Part shown: piece after piece, positions 51,673 through 60,826 of the stretch
How positions within the stretch are numbered: position 1 is the first letter of the stretch
Layout of the letters: every line of letters begins with the position of its first letter
Source: an uncultured Alphaproteobacteria bacterium
Lineage (GTDB): Bacteria > Pseudomonadota > Alphaproteobacteria > Caulobacterales > Caulobacteraceae
NCBI GenBank assembly: GCA_937920085.1
Contig: CALETE010000031.1
Span: 60,430 to 124,429, forward strand
Length of the DNA stretch: 64,000 nucleotides
Reading direction: 5' to 3'
Notes under the pieces: model-generated
Told to the model about the DNA's origin: nothing
Database searches by the model: none
The model's input: the letters and a program-made list of their open reading frames with translations, nothing else
Program-made: the position numbers and the translations under genes

Positions 51673-53265
51673 ATGCAAAGCGGAGCTCTGGATTTTCGCA
51701 ATCGCAGCGCCATTCTAGATGGCCTAGACGGTGCGTCTTTTGACCTGCTGGTGATCGGCGGTGGGGTGACCGGAGCCGGCATTGCCCGGGATGCTGCCAT
51801 GCGTGGCCTGTCTGTGGCCCTGGTCGAAGCCCGGGATTTTGCCTCAGGCACCAGCAGTCGCTCATCCAAGATGATCCACGGCGGATTGCGCTATATGGCC
51901 CAGGGCGATCTGGGTCTGGTTCAGGAGGCCGCCTCTGAACGCAAGGCCGTCGAAGCCATTGCCCCGCACCTAACCAAAATGACGCCGTTCGTTATTCCCG
52001 CAAAGAATGCCGCGGCCATTGCAAAACTACGCACTGGCCTTTGGGCGTTTGAAAAACTGGGGGGCGTCCCCAAGGGGCGGCAACATGAGGTCTGGTCTCG
52101 CAAGGATGTGGAGGCAAACGAGCCCGCCATCGATGCATCCGATCTCACCGGTGCCGTCGTTTATCCGGAGTATCTTACGGAAGACGCGAAACTGACCCTG
52201 GCCAATGTCCGCGCCGCCGTGGCCTTTGGTGCTGTCGCCATCAGCTATGCGCCGGTCGCCGAGGTCATCTGCGAGCATGGCAAGGCCGTGGGTGTCATCC
52301 TTGATGACGCTTTGGGCGATACATCGCGGGCCAGGATCTCTGCCAAGGTCATCGTCAATGCTGCCGGCCCCTGGGTGGATCGTCTGCGTGGTCTGGAAGA
52401 GGCCGGCGCAAAGCCCCGGCTCATGTTGTCCAAGGGCGTTCACCTGGTGGTGGACCAGGCGCGCCTGCCGGTGTCTCGGACGATCATTATGGGCGCGCGG
52501 GACAAGCGCAGCGTCTTTGCCGTGCCCAAGGGGCGGTTCACCTATATCGGCACCACCGACACCTTCTATCCGCAAGACCACGTCTGGCCGCACATTGATC
52601 GTGACGACATCGACTATCTGGTGGAGGCGACGAACAAGCGCTTTGGCGTAGCTCCGCTGGGTGACGCCGACATCGTCGCGGCCTGGTCTGGTGTCCGCCC
52701 CCTCGTCGGACAGGAGGGCAAGTCTGCGTCAGAAATCTCGCGCAAGGACGAGGTCTGGACCGGCCCGGCGGGTATTCTCGCCATTGCGGGGGGTAAGCTG
52801 ACGGCCTATCGCCGCATGGCCGAGCGCGTGGTCGATACGGTCGAAGAGCTGATGGGACGCAAGCCAACCCCATCTCGGACGGCAACCATGCCCCTTCCGG
52901 CAGGTGATCTGGATGTGGAAGCTGTGACATCGGCCCTCGCCGCGACAATGCCAAGGGTCGAAGCTGAGCGCTTGGTCGCCCTCTACGGGGCAGAGGCCCA
53001 CCTTGCCGCCGGTGGCCCCGAGGCTGAAGCGCGTTACGCGGTGACGGTTGAGGGTGCCCTGCAACTGGAAGACGTTTGGGTGCGCCGTTCAAATCGCGCT
53101 TGGTTTGACGATAAGGGTGGGGAAGCCGCCCTTCCCCTTCTGGCAAAGGAAATGGCGACCCTGCTGACCTGGTCGCCAAGCCAGACAGAGGCCCAGATCA
53201 AGGCCTGCCTCGACATTCGTGCTGACAGCCTGTCAGCGCTCAAGACGACTTTTGTGAGTAGCTAA
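51673..53265 (+). CDS. glpD: Glycerol-3-phosphate dehydrogenase (FAD-dependent)
   Basis: Membrane-associated flavoenzyme of 530 residues that oxidises glycerol-3-phosphate to dihydroxyacetone phosphate and passes electrons to quinone. The FAD motif DLLVIGGGVTGAGIARDAAMRG is at about residues 24-45; the GlpD blocks SRSSKMIHGGLRYM and IVNAAGPWVDRLR are present, and GGKLTAYRRMAERV marks the end of the core. ATG 51673 follows AGGGGA at seven bases, so it is preferred over ATG 51628. The next gene starts one base after its stop. Confidence 0.94.
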   Translation: MQSGALDFRNRSAILDGLDGASFDLLVIGGGVTGAGIARDAAMRGLSVALVEARDFASGTSSRSSKMIHGGLRYMAQGDLGLVQEAASERKAVEAIAPHLTKMTPFVIPAKNAAAIAKLRTGLWAFEKLGGVPKGRQHEVWSRKDVEANEPAIDASDLTGAVVYPEYLTEDAKLTLANVRAAVAFGAVAISYAPVAEVICEHGKAVGVILDDALGDTSRARISAKVIVNAAGPWVDRLRGLEEAGAKPRLMLSKGVHLVVDQARLPVSRTIIMGARDKRSVFAVPKGRFTYIGTTDTFYPQDHVWPHIDRDDIDYLVEATNKRFGVAPLGDADIVAAWSGVRPLVGQEGKSASEISRKDEVWTGPAGILAIAGGKLTAYRRMAERVVDTVEELMGRKPTPSRTATMPLPAGDLDVEAVTSALAATMPRVEAERLVALYGAEAHLAAGGPEAEARYAVTVEGALQLEDVWVRRSNRAWFDDKGGEAALPLLAKEMATLLTWSPSQTEAQIKACLDIRADSLSALKTTFVSS

Positions 53266-53266
53266 T

Positions 53267-54664
53267 ATGTCCGCTGACCCGATTTCCCAACTCAAGGCCG
53301 CCCTTGGCGACGCCAAGGTCTTGACCGCCACCGACAAGATTCAAGATCGCCGTCACGACTATTGGGTGGTCAGTCATATTCGCGACCGCCTCGGTGCCCA
53401 GGGCCCCGCACCTGCCTGCGTCGTGCGTCCAGCTACGGTGGCCGACGTCCAGACAGTGGTGAGAATTGCCACCGCGACCGGCGCCCCCCTCATTCCATTT
53501 GGTCTGGGCAGCGGCGTGGTCGGCGGCGTCATTACCAGCCCAGACGCCATACTTCTGGACATGGGGGCGATGAATGCCACCCGCGTTATTGATCCCGAAA
53601 ACCTGCTGGCCTCATTTGATGCTGGCAAGAATGGCCTTGAGGCCGAGCAAGAGGTCGCGGCCTTAGGCCTGACCACCGGTCACTGGCCACAGTCCATCGC
53701 CGTGTCCAGCGTCGGCGGCTGGGTCGCCACCCGGGCTTCAGGGCAGTTTTCCACCGCCTACGGCAATATAGAAGACCTGATCTATTCCATCGAAGCCGTC
53801 CTACCCGATGGCAGCCTCGTCACCCTTGGCAAGGCACCAAGGGCCTCGGCTGGCCCTGATCTGCGTCATATTCTGATGGGCTCAGAAGGCACATTGGGCG
53901 TCATCACCGGCGTCACCCTGTCCCTGCGCCGGGGAGCTGAAAAACAGGCCGTGTCCGCCTTCGCTGCGCCGGATATGCGTACGGGCTTCACCTTCCAGCG
54001 AGAACTGGTCCAACGGGGCTGGCAACCGCCGGTGATGCGCCAGTATGACGTGCGAGAGAGCAAGCGCCTGCATGAGGCGGCCAAGGACTGCACCGTCATC
54101 ATGGTCCACGAAGGCCCCGCTGCCCTGGTGGATGTAGAGCGCGCCGCTGCCTCCGAACTGGCCGCTTCCATGGGCCTAACCGCCCTGCCCGATGCCATCG
54201 TCACCCACTGGCTCGGCCACAGAAATCATGTGGCCGGTTGGGACGAAATTCTCAGCCGCAATATCGTCGCCGACACCGTGGAAATCTCCGCTAGCTGGGA
54301 CAAGATCGCGGGAATCTACGACACCGCCACCGCCTCTGTGGCTCAGATGCCCGGTTGCCGGGCAGCGTCGGCCCATTCGTCCCACGTCTATCGCAGTGGC
54401 CTCAACCTCTACTTCACCTTCGCCATTCAGAAGGACAGCCCTGAAGCGCTGGAGGCCGCCTATTTTGAAGCCTGGAAGCGCATCATGACCGCCACTGCCG
54501 ATGGCGGCGGCAGCATGTCGCATCACCATGGCATTGGCCGCGTCCGCCGCGAGTATATGACCCGGGAACTCGGCCCGGAGGGTGCCGCCCTTCTGCGCAC
54601 CCTCAAGGGGGCCTTGGATCCCAAGGGCGTTATGAACCCTGGCGTCCTGATCCCCGATGCCTGA
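53267..54664 (+). CDS. FAD-binding oxidase related to alkyldihydroxyacetonephosphate synthase
   Basis: A 465-residue flavoprotein with a PCMH/VAO-type FAD domain (about residues 45-225, containing LIPFGLGSGVVGG and MGSEGTLGVITG) and a C-terminal cap ending in SHHHGIGRVRREYM. The HHHG(I/V)G motif is typical of alkyl-DHAP synthases, which make the ether bond of plasmalogen precursors from acyl-DHAP and a fatty alcohol. Other family members are glycolate or D-lactate-type dehydrogenases. It follows glpD by one base and overlaps the kinase gene by eight bases, so it probably uses or makes a DHAP/G3P-type compound. Confidence 0.85.
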   Translation: MSADPISQLKAALGDAKVLTATDKIQDRRHDYWVVSHIRDRLGAQGPAPACVVRPATVADVQTVVRIATATGAPLIPFGLGSGVVGGVITSPDAILLDMGAMNATRVIDPENLLASFDAGKNGLEAEQEVAALGLTTGHWPQSIAVSSVGGWVATRASGQFSTAYGNIEDLIYSIEAVLPDGSLVTLGKAPRASAGPDLRHILMGSEGTLGVITGVTLSLRRGAEKQAVSAFAAPDMRTGFTFQRELVQRGWQPPVMRQYDVRESKRLHEAAKDCTVIMVHEGPAALVDVERAAASELAASMGLTALPDAIVTHWLGHRNHVAGWDEILSRNIVADTVEISASWDKIAGIYDTATASVAQMPGCRAASAHSSHVYRSGLNLYFTFAIQKDSPEALEAAYFEAWKRIMTATADGGGSMSHHHGIGRVRREYMTRELGPEGAALLRTLKGALDPKGVMNPGVLIPDA

Positions 54665-56099
54665 GCTTCTGTTGGGTCTTGATGCGGGAACGACAACGCT
54701 TACGGCCTGCCTCTTCACGCCGGCCGGAGAATTGCTGAGCCAAGCTTCAGGGGCCATTGCCACGACCAATCCAGCGCCTGGTCTGGTGGAACAGGATGCG
54801 GCCAAGATCTGGACCCAGACCAAACGGGTCATCCGCAAAACTTTGGCGCTCGCGGGTCGATCAGCCCATGATGTCGCCGGCATTGGTATTACCACCCAGC
54901 GCACCAGCCTGGTCATGTGGGACCGCAAAACAGGCGCCCCCCTTTCGCCCCTGGTGGTTTGGAGTGACCTGCGCGGCGCAGGAAGGGCCGCCGAGCTGCA
55001 GGCCCTAGGGATTGGGGTCTCACCGCAGCAGGCCATTTCTAAACTGGAAGCTATCTGGCGGGCTGTGCCAGACTATGGATCGCTCCTCAGCCAAGGGCGA
55101 TTGGCCTGGGGTAATATCGACTCCTATCTAATCTTCCGATTGAGCCGTGGCACCCATGTCACCGATCGAAGCCAAGCTTGGCCCCTTGGCTATCTCGACC
55201 TTCAAACCCAAGCCTGGAACCAGCGCCTGATCGAGCTCCAGGGCCTCGACATCCAGGCCTTTCCGACCCTCTGCGACTCCTGGGGCCACATGGCGACCTG
55301 CCACCCAAGCGTTCTTGGTGCGGCTATTCCGATCGCCGGTGACATGGCCGACCAGCAGGCAGCCATGGTTGGCCAGGGAACCGAGGCAGATGGTGCCTGC
55401 AAGGTGACCTATGGCACCTCGGCCACGGTCAATGTCGGCACAGGCGGTAAGTTCAGATTTGGCGGCCCGACCCTACCGCCCATGGTGTTGTCCGGGGTCA
55501 AGGGTGAAACCCGGTTCTGTATCGAAGGCATGATCTTTACGGCTGGCGCCGCCTTGGACTGGCTGCGCCGCAGCTTCAACCTGGGCAATCATGCGGCCTT
55601 CGAAGCCTTGGCAGCAGCAGCGCCCCCTGAGTCGGGCCTAGCTGTTTTACCGGCCTTCCAGGGCCTAGGGGCACCTCACGGTGACCTCGGTCGGCGCGCT
55701 GTCATCACGGGGCTCAGCCTGGCCACAACACCTGGCCAGATTGCCCGGGCAGGGCTGGAATCCATCGCCCTGCGAGTCTCTGAAGTCGTTGAGCGGATCT
55801 ATGGCCTAGATGACATGGGACCGCGCCCGGACCTGGTACGGGTCGATGGCGGGCTGACCGGTAATGAGCTGTTGATGCAGATGCAGGCCGATCTTCTGGG
55901 CATTCCCGTGGCTAGGCATGCCCTGCGTGAAGCCACCGCCTGCGGGGCAGCGATTTGCGCTGGCCGGGGCGTGGGCCTCCTGGGTGCGACGGAAACGTCA
56001 GGCTTTGTTCGCCACGATCGCGTCTTCGAGCCCGTCATGAGTGCAGATGCCGCGGCAAGTCGCCTGAATCTTTGGCGACAGCAGGTGCAGCTGACCTAG
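54657..56099 (+). CDS. FGGY family carbohydrate kinase (glycerol kinase-like)
   Basis: ATP-dependent sugar or polyol kinase of 480 residues with the two-domain actin-like fold. The N-terminal phosphate loop is GLDAGTTTLTACLF, the second-domain nucleotide site GTSATVNVGTGG, and the C-terminal RVDGGLTGNELLMQMQADLLGIPV is diagnostic of FGGY kinases. It resembles GlpK, but FGGY kinases for other polyols and sugars share this pattern. Its ATG overlaps the upstream oxidase by eight bases. With glpD in the same operon it may phosphorylate glycerol or a related compound. Confidence 0.9.
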   Translation: MPELLLGLDAGTTTLTACLFTPAGELLSQASGAIATTNPAPGLVEQDAAKIWTQTKRVIRKTLALAGRSAHDVAGIGITTQRTSLVMWDRKTGAPLSPLVVWSDLRGAGRAAELQALGIGVSPQQAISKLEAIWRAVPDYGSLLSQGRLAWGNIDSYLIFRLSRGTHVTDRSQAWPLGYLDLQTQAWNQRLIELQGLDIQAFPTLCDSWGHMATCHPSVLGAAIPIAGDMADQQAAMVGQGTEADGACKVTYGTSATVNVGTGGKFRFGGPTLPPMVLSGVKGETRFCIEGMIFTAGAALDWLRRSFNLGNHAAFEALAAAAPPESGLAVLPAFQGLGAPHGDLGRRAVITGLSLATTPGQIARAGLESIALRVSEVVERIYGLDDMGPRPDLVRVDGGLTGNELLMQMQADLLGIPVARHALREATACGAAICAGRGVGLLGATETSGFVRHDRVFEPVMSADAAASRLNLWRQQVQLT

Positions 56100-56125
56100 G
56101 CCATAGTCCAAAAAGCGGGATCCGG

Positions 56126-56890
56126 TTAGCGAACGGGCGGGCCTGCAGACACGCCTTGGTCAACCAGCTCCGCCCAGATTTGCTCCGGGGTTTCGGCAAA
56201 CCTGAAGATGGTGAGGTCCTCCTGGGCAATCAGACCTCGCCGCACCAAACCTTCGAAATTGATGGTCTCGCGCCAGAAGGCCTCATCGAACAAGACCACG
56301 GGGATGGGTCTCATTTTTTGGGTCTGGCGCAGGGTCAGGATTTCAAACAGCTCGTCGAAGGTCCCGAATCCGCCCGGAAAAACCACGAGGGCCGCCGCGC
56401 GCATGGCAAAATGCATCTTGCGCATAGCGAAATAGTGGAACTGAAAAGCCAGGGCCGGGGTGATGTAGGGATTGGGTGCCTGTTCATGCGGCAGGACGAT
56501 ATTAAATCCAATCGTTGGCGCACCGACTTCGAAAGCCCCACGATTGGCAGCCTCCATAATCCCAGGCCCACCCCCTGTGGCAATCACATTGCGCAAGGGG
56601 GCTTGATCCTTGCAGGCACCGCCGGACTCTGAAGCCAGTCGACCAAACCTGCGCGCCGCCTCGTACCAGCGCGCGCCATCTCCGGTGCTATCTTCCCGAG
56701 ACCTGGCACTACCGAACACGACAAGGGTCGACTCAATCCCTGCAGCGCGGAGGATCTGCTCGGGCTTCTCGTATTCTAGATGAAACCGAACGCCCCGGAG
56801 ACCGTCGCTTAGGAGGAAGTCCTGATCCAGGGCCGCCAAGCGGTAGGTGGGTGACGCCGCCGGATCTGACATTTTGGGCGCAGAGCTCAT
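56126..56890 (-). CDS. LOG family protein (TIGR00730, cytokinin riboside phosphoribohydrolase-like)
   Basis: A Rossmann-fold protein of 254 residues. It shows VVFGSARS, ATGGGPGIMEAANRGAFEVGAP, then PGGFGTFDELFEILTLRQT, the LOG motif PGGxGTxxE. Plant members release cytokinin bases from ribotides; bacterial members are nucleotide phosphoribohydrolases of uncertain role. ATG 56890 (MSSAPKMSD) is preferred; a codon at 56941 would add 17 residues. It is convergent with the kinase operon. Confidence 0.88.
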   Translation of the reverse strand: MSSAPKMSDPAASPTYRLAALDQDFLLSDGLRGVRFHLEYEKPEQILRAAGIESTLVVFGSARSREDSTGDGARWYEAARRFGRLASESGGACKDQAPLRNVIATGGGPGIMEAANRGAFEVGAPTIGFNIVLPHEQAPNPYITPALAFQFHYFAMRKMHFAMRAAALVVFPGGFGTFDELFEILTLRQTQKMRPIPVVLFDEAFWRETINFEGLVRRGLIAQEDLTIFRFAETPEQIWAELVDQGVSAGPPVR

Positions 56891-57029
56891 CTTGGATATC
56901 CGGTTACACCGATGTCGGCTGGGCTTAATGCCCATACCCATGAAATGCAGCAGCTTTCAGACGAACCTCAGCCTGGTTCTATGCAGGCCGACGCGCCATT
57001 TTCAGGCGCGCCGGTCTTAGCAGCTTTCT

Positions 57030-57848
57030 CTAGATCAGCGCGGTCGGCGTCAGGCCCAATTCCTTGAGCATGGGTTCGGCATAGTCGATCCGGCCTGTCA
57101 TGGTCTGTGGATCGGCCTTGGCCAATTGATAGACCGCCTCAGCAATGTACTCGATGGGCTGAACGCGATCCTTAGAGGCCTCATTGATAAGGCCATGCAC
57201 AGCCACGCCGGGGGTATCCACCAAACCGGGCGACACCACATTGACCGCGACGCCGTCGGCCTGAACTTCTGACGCAAGACCTGTCGTAAACCGCTCGAGA
57301 GCGGCCTTGCAGAGGCCATAGACCGTACCCCCGCGGAAGGGGCCGTAGGGCTGCTTGGGATGGAGGCCGGCGGGAGATGAAATATTGACGATGGAGCCAG
57401 ACTTCCGCGCGATCATGCCCGGCAGAACCAATTGCGCCAGATGGAAGGGCGCATAAACCTGAACCTCCATCATCAGCTTGAAGCGCTTTTCGGTGAAGTC
57501 GACGACCGGCATGAAGTAGGTAATGGCCGCATTGTTGATCAGGATGTCGATAGGACCAAAGGCGGCCTCAGCTTCCTCGACCAAGCGCTCACGCTCAATG
57601 GCCTGGGCCAGGTCCGCCTTTATCAGCACGGCATCGCCGCCAGCAGCCTTGATGCGTTCGACCGTATCGGCCAGGGTTCCTGGCAGGCGGCTCTCGCCAT
57701 CGGTGGCGGTGCGCGCCGAAACCACGATCTTTGCACCCTCCATGGCAAGGCGTGCGGCAATGGCCTCGCCGATACCGCGGCTTGCGCCAGTGACCAGGGC
57801 AACCTTGCCCTTCAGGGTTCCATTCGGATTGATGACCGGCTTTGTCAT
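57030..57848 (-). CDS. SDR family oxidoreductase, 272 residues
   Basis: Classical short-chain dehydrogenase/reductase. The cofactor motif is TGASRGIGEAIA at about residues 20-31; ILINNAAITYF, the catalytic serine of NISSPAG, Tyr and Lys in VYGLCKAALE and an intact PGLVDTPG tail are all present. Substrate unknown. The N-terminal INPNGTLKGKVALV is common in acyl-CoA or alcohol-processing SDRs. A short inverted repeat lies 30-53 bases upstream of the start. Confidence 0.9.
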   Translation of the reverse strand: MTKPVINPNGTLKGKVALVTGASRGIGEAIAARLAMEGAKIVVSARTATDGESRLPGTLADTVERIKAAGGDAVLIKADLAQAIERERLVEEAEAAFGPIDILINNAAITYFMPVVDFTEKRFKLMMEVQVYAPFHLAQLVLPGMIARKSGSIVNISSPAGLHPKQPYGPFRGGTVYGLCKAALERFTTGLASEVQADGVAVNVVSPGLVDTPGVAVHGLINEASKDRVQPIEYIAEAVYQLAKADPQTMTGRIDYAEPMLKELGLTPTALI

Positions 57849-57877
57849 GAAATGTGCGCCCTCCCAGGCATATTATT

Positions 57878-57901
57878 GGTTTGAAGACAATGGAACAAAC
57901 C
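57878..57901. promoter_or_regulatory. Inverted repeat GGTTTG-N12-CAAACC upstream of the SDR gene
   Basis: A perfect 6-base inverted repeat (57878-57883 and 57896-57901) lies 30-53 bases before the SDR start at 57848. The symmetry is operator-like, but short repeats arise by chance. Confidence 0.3.
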
Positions 57902-57983
57902 TCGCGCCGATAAGGCTCTGAGGCAAGTCCGTCTTCACGTCCCAGGATGGGAGGATACCCGACAACGCCCCGCCGGGACGAGC

Positions 57984-60626
57984 CTAGCCCCGAATAAGCG
58001 CCTTAGCCGCTGCCATGCCCTCAGCTGCCGCAGTGCCATTTGGCGCACCGCCTTGAGCAAAATCGGGACGCCCCCCCGCCCCCTGCCCGCCAAGGGCCAG
58101 AACCGCCGCCTTGCAGAGGTCCACCGCATTGTTGGTGCCCTGGGCCGAGCCCGTCACCGCGACGGTTACCGCCGCCTTGCCCTCCGCTGTTCCGATCAGG
58201 ACAATGACGCCTTCTGACACCTGCTTTTTGAACTCTTCAGCGATAGGACGCAGGTCCTTGCCGCCGACGCCGTCCATAATCCGCGCCAAGACCTTGGTTC
58301 CGGCAATCTCTTCGATTTCCGATGCCCCGCCACCGGAGCCACCGCCGCCCATGGCAAGCTGACGCTTGGCCTCTCCAAGCTCTTTTTCGAGTTTGCGGCG
58401 CTGGGCCTCCAGCCCTTCCACACGGGCAAGGACTTCCGAAACCGGAGTCTTGAACTGGTCGGCAAGGGCTTTGGAAACTGATGCCTGATCGTTGAGGTAT
58501 CGACGGGCAGCTTCGCCGGTCAGGGCCTCGATCCGCCGAACACCCGCCGCAACACCACCTTCAGACACGATTTTGAAGAGCGCGATGTCACCCGTGCGGG
58601 CGACATGGGTTCCGCCGCACAATTCCACGGAATATGCACCCTCGCCATCAAGCGCCTGACCGAGAGTCAGAACCCGAACAAGGTCGCCATACTTCTCACC
58701 AAACAGGGCCATGGCTCCGGCAGCAATGGCCTCCTGTGGGGCCATTTCTTCGGTCTTGGCGGCAATATTCTGCCGGACCACGGCGTTGACCTCGGACTCA
58801 ATAGCCTCGATCTCGGCCGCCGTCAGGGGTGCCCCGTGGCTGAAGTCGAACCGAAGGCGCTCGCCGTCGACCATTTGACCCTTCTGGGCCACATGGGGGC
58901 CAAGGACGTGACTAAGGGCGGCGTGCAGCAGGTGCGCGCCGGAATGATTGGCCTTGGTGGTCAAGCGCCGCTCAGCGTCGACAGCCAAATTTGCCTGTTG
59001 GCCAACGGAAAGGTCGCCCTCCAGGATTTCGATCTCATGGACGATCAGGTCGCCAGCTTGCTTTTGGGTGTCGAGCACCCGGGCCCGCCCGCCTGACCAT
59101 TCAATTTCGCCCGTATCGCCAGCCTGGCCGCCGCTTTCCGCATAGAAGGGCGTGCGGTCAAAGACAGCGAAGACCGTCTCACCGGCCTTTGCGGTCGGGA
59201 CCTCGACCCCTTCAGACACCAGGGTCAGTAGGCCGCCCGTGGCTTCGACGAGGTCGTAGCCCAGGAATTCGCTCGCGCCCAGGCGCTCGCGGATCGAGAA
59301 CCACTCAGCCGCCGAAGCGGCCTGGCCAGAGCCCGTCCAGGCTTCGCGAGCCTGATCCTTCTGACGCTTCATGGCGGCGTCAAAGCCATCCAAGTCGACG
59401 GAAATGCCCTTATTGCGCAGGGCGTCTTGGGTCAGATCCAGGGGGAAGCCATAGGTGTCATAGAGCTTGAAGGCCGTCTCGCCCGACAGCTGATCGCCAT
59501 CGCCCATCTTAGCGGTGGCTTCGTCCAGCAGGACCATGCCGCGGCCGAGGGTCCGGCGGAACCGCTCTTCTTCCTGGCGCAGGGTCTCGACGATCATCGG
59601 TTCTGCGCGTCGGAGCTCGGGATAGGCCTCGCCCATTTCGGCCACGAGGACGGGCGCCAGACGGTGCATCAAGGGTTCTTCAGCCCCAAGGATGTGCGCA
59701 TGGCGCATGGCGCGGCGCATGATCCGGCGCAGCACATAGCCACGCCCTTCATTGGAGGGGGACACCCCGTCAGCAATCAGGAAGCTGGTGGATCGCAGGT
59801 GGTCGGCGATCACCCTGTGCGAGGCACCATTGTCGTTACCAGCCACCAATTCGCGGGAGGCAGCGATAAGCGTTTTGAACAAGTCGATATCGTAATTGTC
59901 ATGAACCCCCTGGAGCACGGCAGCCACCCGCTCAAGGCCCATGCCTGTGTCGATTTGCGGCTTAGGAAGCGGTTTACGCGTACCGTCGGCGAACTGCTCG
60001 AACTGCATGAAGACGAGGTTCCAGATCTCCACGAACCGGTCGCCATCCTCATCGGGGCTGCCGGGAGGTCCGCCGGGGATGTGAGCACCGTGATCATAGA
60101 AGATTTCAGAACACGGACCGCAGGGACCCGTATCGCCCATGGACCAGAAATTATCATTGGTGGAAATCCGGATGATCTTCTCGTCCGGCAGGCCCGCGAT
60201 CTTCTTCCAGAGATCGGCGGCTTCGTCGTCCGTGTGGTAGACCGTGACGCAGAGCTTCTCCGCCGGAATCTTGAACTCCGTGGTCAGCAAGCGCCAAGCA
60301 TGCTCGATGGCACCAGCCTTGAAATAGTCGCCGAAGGAAAAATTCCCAAGCATTTCAAAGAAGGTGTGGTGGCGAGCCGTGTAGCCGACATTATCCAGGT
60401 CATTGTGCTTGCCACCGGCCCGCACGGATTTCTGCGAGGAGGCTGCCCGCGGAGCCGGGGGCGTTTCAGCGCCCGTGAAATAGTTCTTGAACGGAACCAT
60501 GCCCGCATTGACGAACAGCAGGGTTGGATCGTTCTGAGGCACCAGGGGCGCAGATGGAATGATCAGGTGATCATGGGCTTCGAAATAGCCCAGGAAGGAC
60601 GACCGGATCTCTTTTAGGCTGGGCAT
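57984..60626 (-). CDS. alaS: Alanyl-tRNA synthetase
   Basis: Class II synthetase of 880 residues, normal for the family, that charges tRNA-Ala and edits mischarged Ser and Gly. Catalytic motif blocks are FVNAGMVPFKNYFTG and SVRAGGKHNDLDNVG; the editing domain has the zinc ligands in NHSGAHLLHAALSHVLG and ELCGGTHVARTGD. The C-terminal DHHA1-like domain follows. It sits upstream of recA on the same strand with 200 bases between, an arrangement also seen in Caulobacter. Confidence 0.98.
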   Translation of the reverse strand: MPSLKEIRSSFLGYFEAHDHLIIPSAPLVPQNDPTLLFVNAGMVPFKNYFTGAETPPAPRAASSQKSVRAGGKHNDLDNVGYTARHHTFFEMLGNFSFGDYFKAGAIEHAWRLLTTEFKIPAEKLCVTVYHTDDEAADLWKKIAGLPDEKIIRISTNDNFWSMGDTGPCGPCSEIFYDHGAHIPGGPPGSPDEDGDRFVEIWNLVFMQFEQFADGTRKPLPKPQIDTGMGLERVAAVLQGVHDNYDIDLFKTLIAASRELVAGNDNGASHRVIADHLRSTSFLIADGVSPSNEGRGYVLRRIMRRAMRHAHILGAEEPLMHRLAPVLVAEMGEAYPELRRAEPMIVETLRQEEERFRRTLGRGMVLLDEATAKMGDGDQLSGETAFKLYDTYGFPLDLTQDALRNKGISVDLDGFDAAMKRQKDQAREAWTGSGQAASAAEWFSIRERLGASEFLGYDLVEATGGLLTLVSEGVEVPTAKAGETVFAVFDRTPFYAESGGQAGDTGEIEWSGGRARVLDTQKQAGDLIVHEIEILEGDLSVGQQANLAVDAERRLTTKANHSGAHLLHAALSHVLGPHVAQKGQMVDGERLRFDFSHGAPLTAAEIEAIESEVNAVVRQNIAAKTEEMAPQEAIAAGAMALFGEKYGDLVRVLTLGQALDGEGAYSVELCGGTHVARTGDIALFKIVSEGGVAAGVRRIEALTGEAARRYLNDQASVSKALADQFKTPVSEVLARVEGLEAQRRKLEKELGEAKRQLAMGGGGSGGGASEIEEIAGTKVLARIMDGVGGKDLRPIAEEFKKQVSEGVIVLIGTAEGKAAVTVAVTGSAQGTNNAVDLCKAAVLALGGQGAGGRPDFAQGGAPNGTAAAEGMAAAKALIRG

Positions 60627-60782
60627 GGGATCAAGACACTTGCAGACGGTGTCGCGCCAAGGCGCGGGAGGCGACCGTTTACGAAACTTGCCGCCCGCTC
60701 AAAAGGAAAAAACGCCAAAAGGGCCGATCGACGCCATAACTTGTCGGCATTGGACCCAAAAATGCACTGAATATGCCAGCGC

Positions 60783-60813
60783 AAAACCCACCTCCGCTCC
60801 TAGACGGAGGTGG
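60783..60813 (-). terminator. Rho-independent terminator of recA
   Basis: On the minus strand, CCACCTCCG (60805-60813 side) pairs with CGGAGGTGG (60788-60796 side) over nine bases with an 8-base loop, followed by TTTT at 60786-60783. It starts 14 bases after the recA stop at 60827. Confidence 0.85.
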
Positions 60814-60826
60814 AAACGCCGCGATC

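Noticed and set aside
54176..55036. 286-codon minus-strand open frame
   Set aside because: Antisense to the oxidase/kinase junction, where both real genes have clear motifs.
59427..60617. 396-codon plus-strand open frame
   Set aside because: Antisense to alaS, an essential conserved gene.
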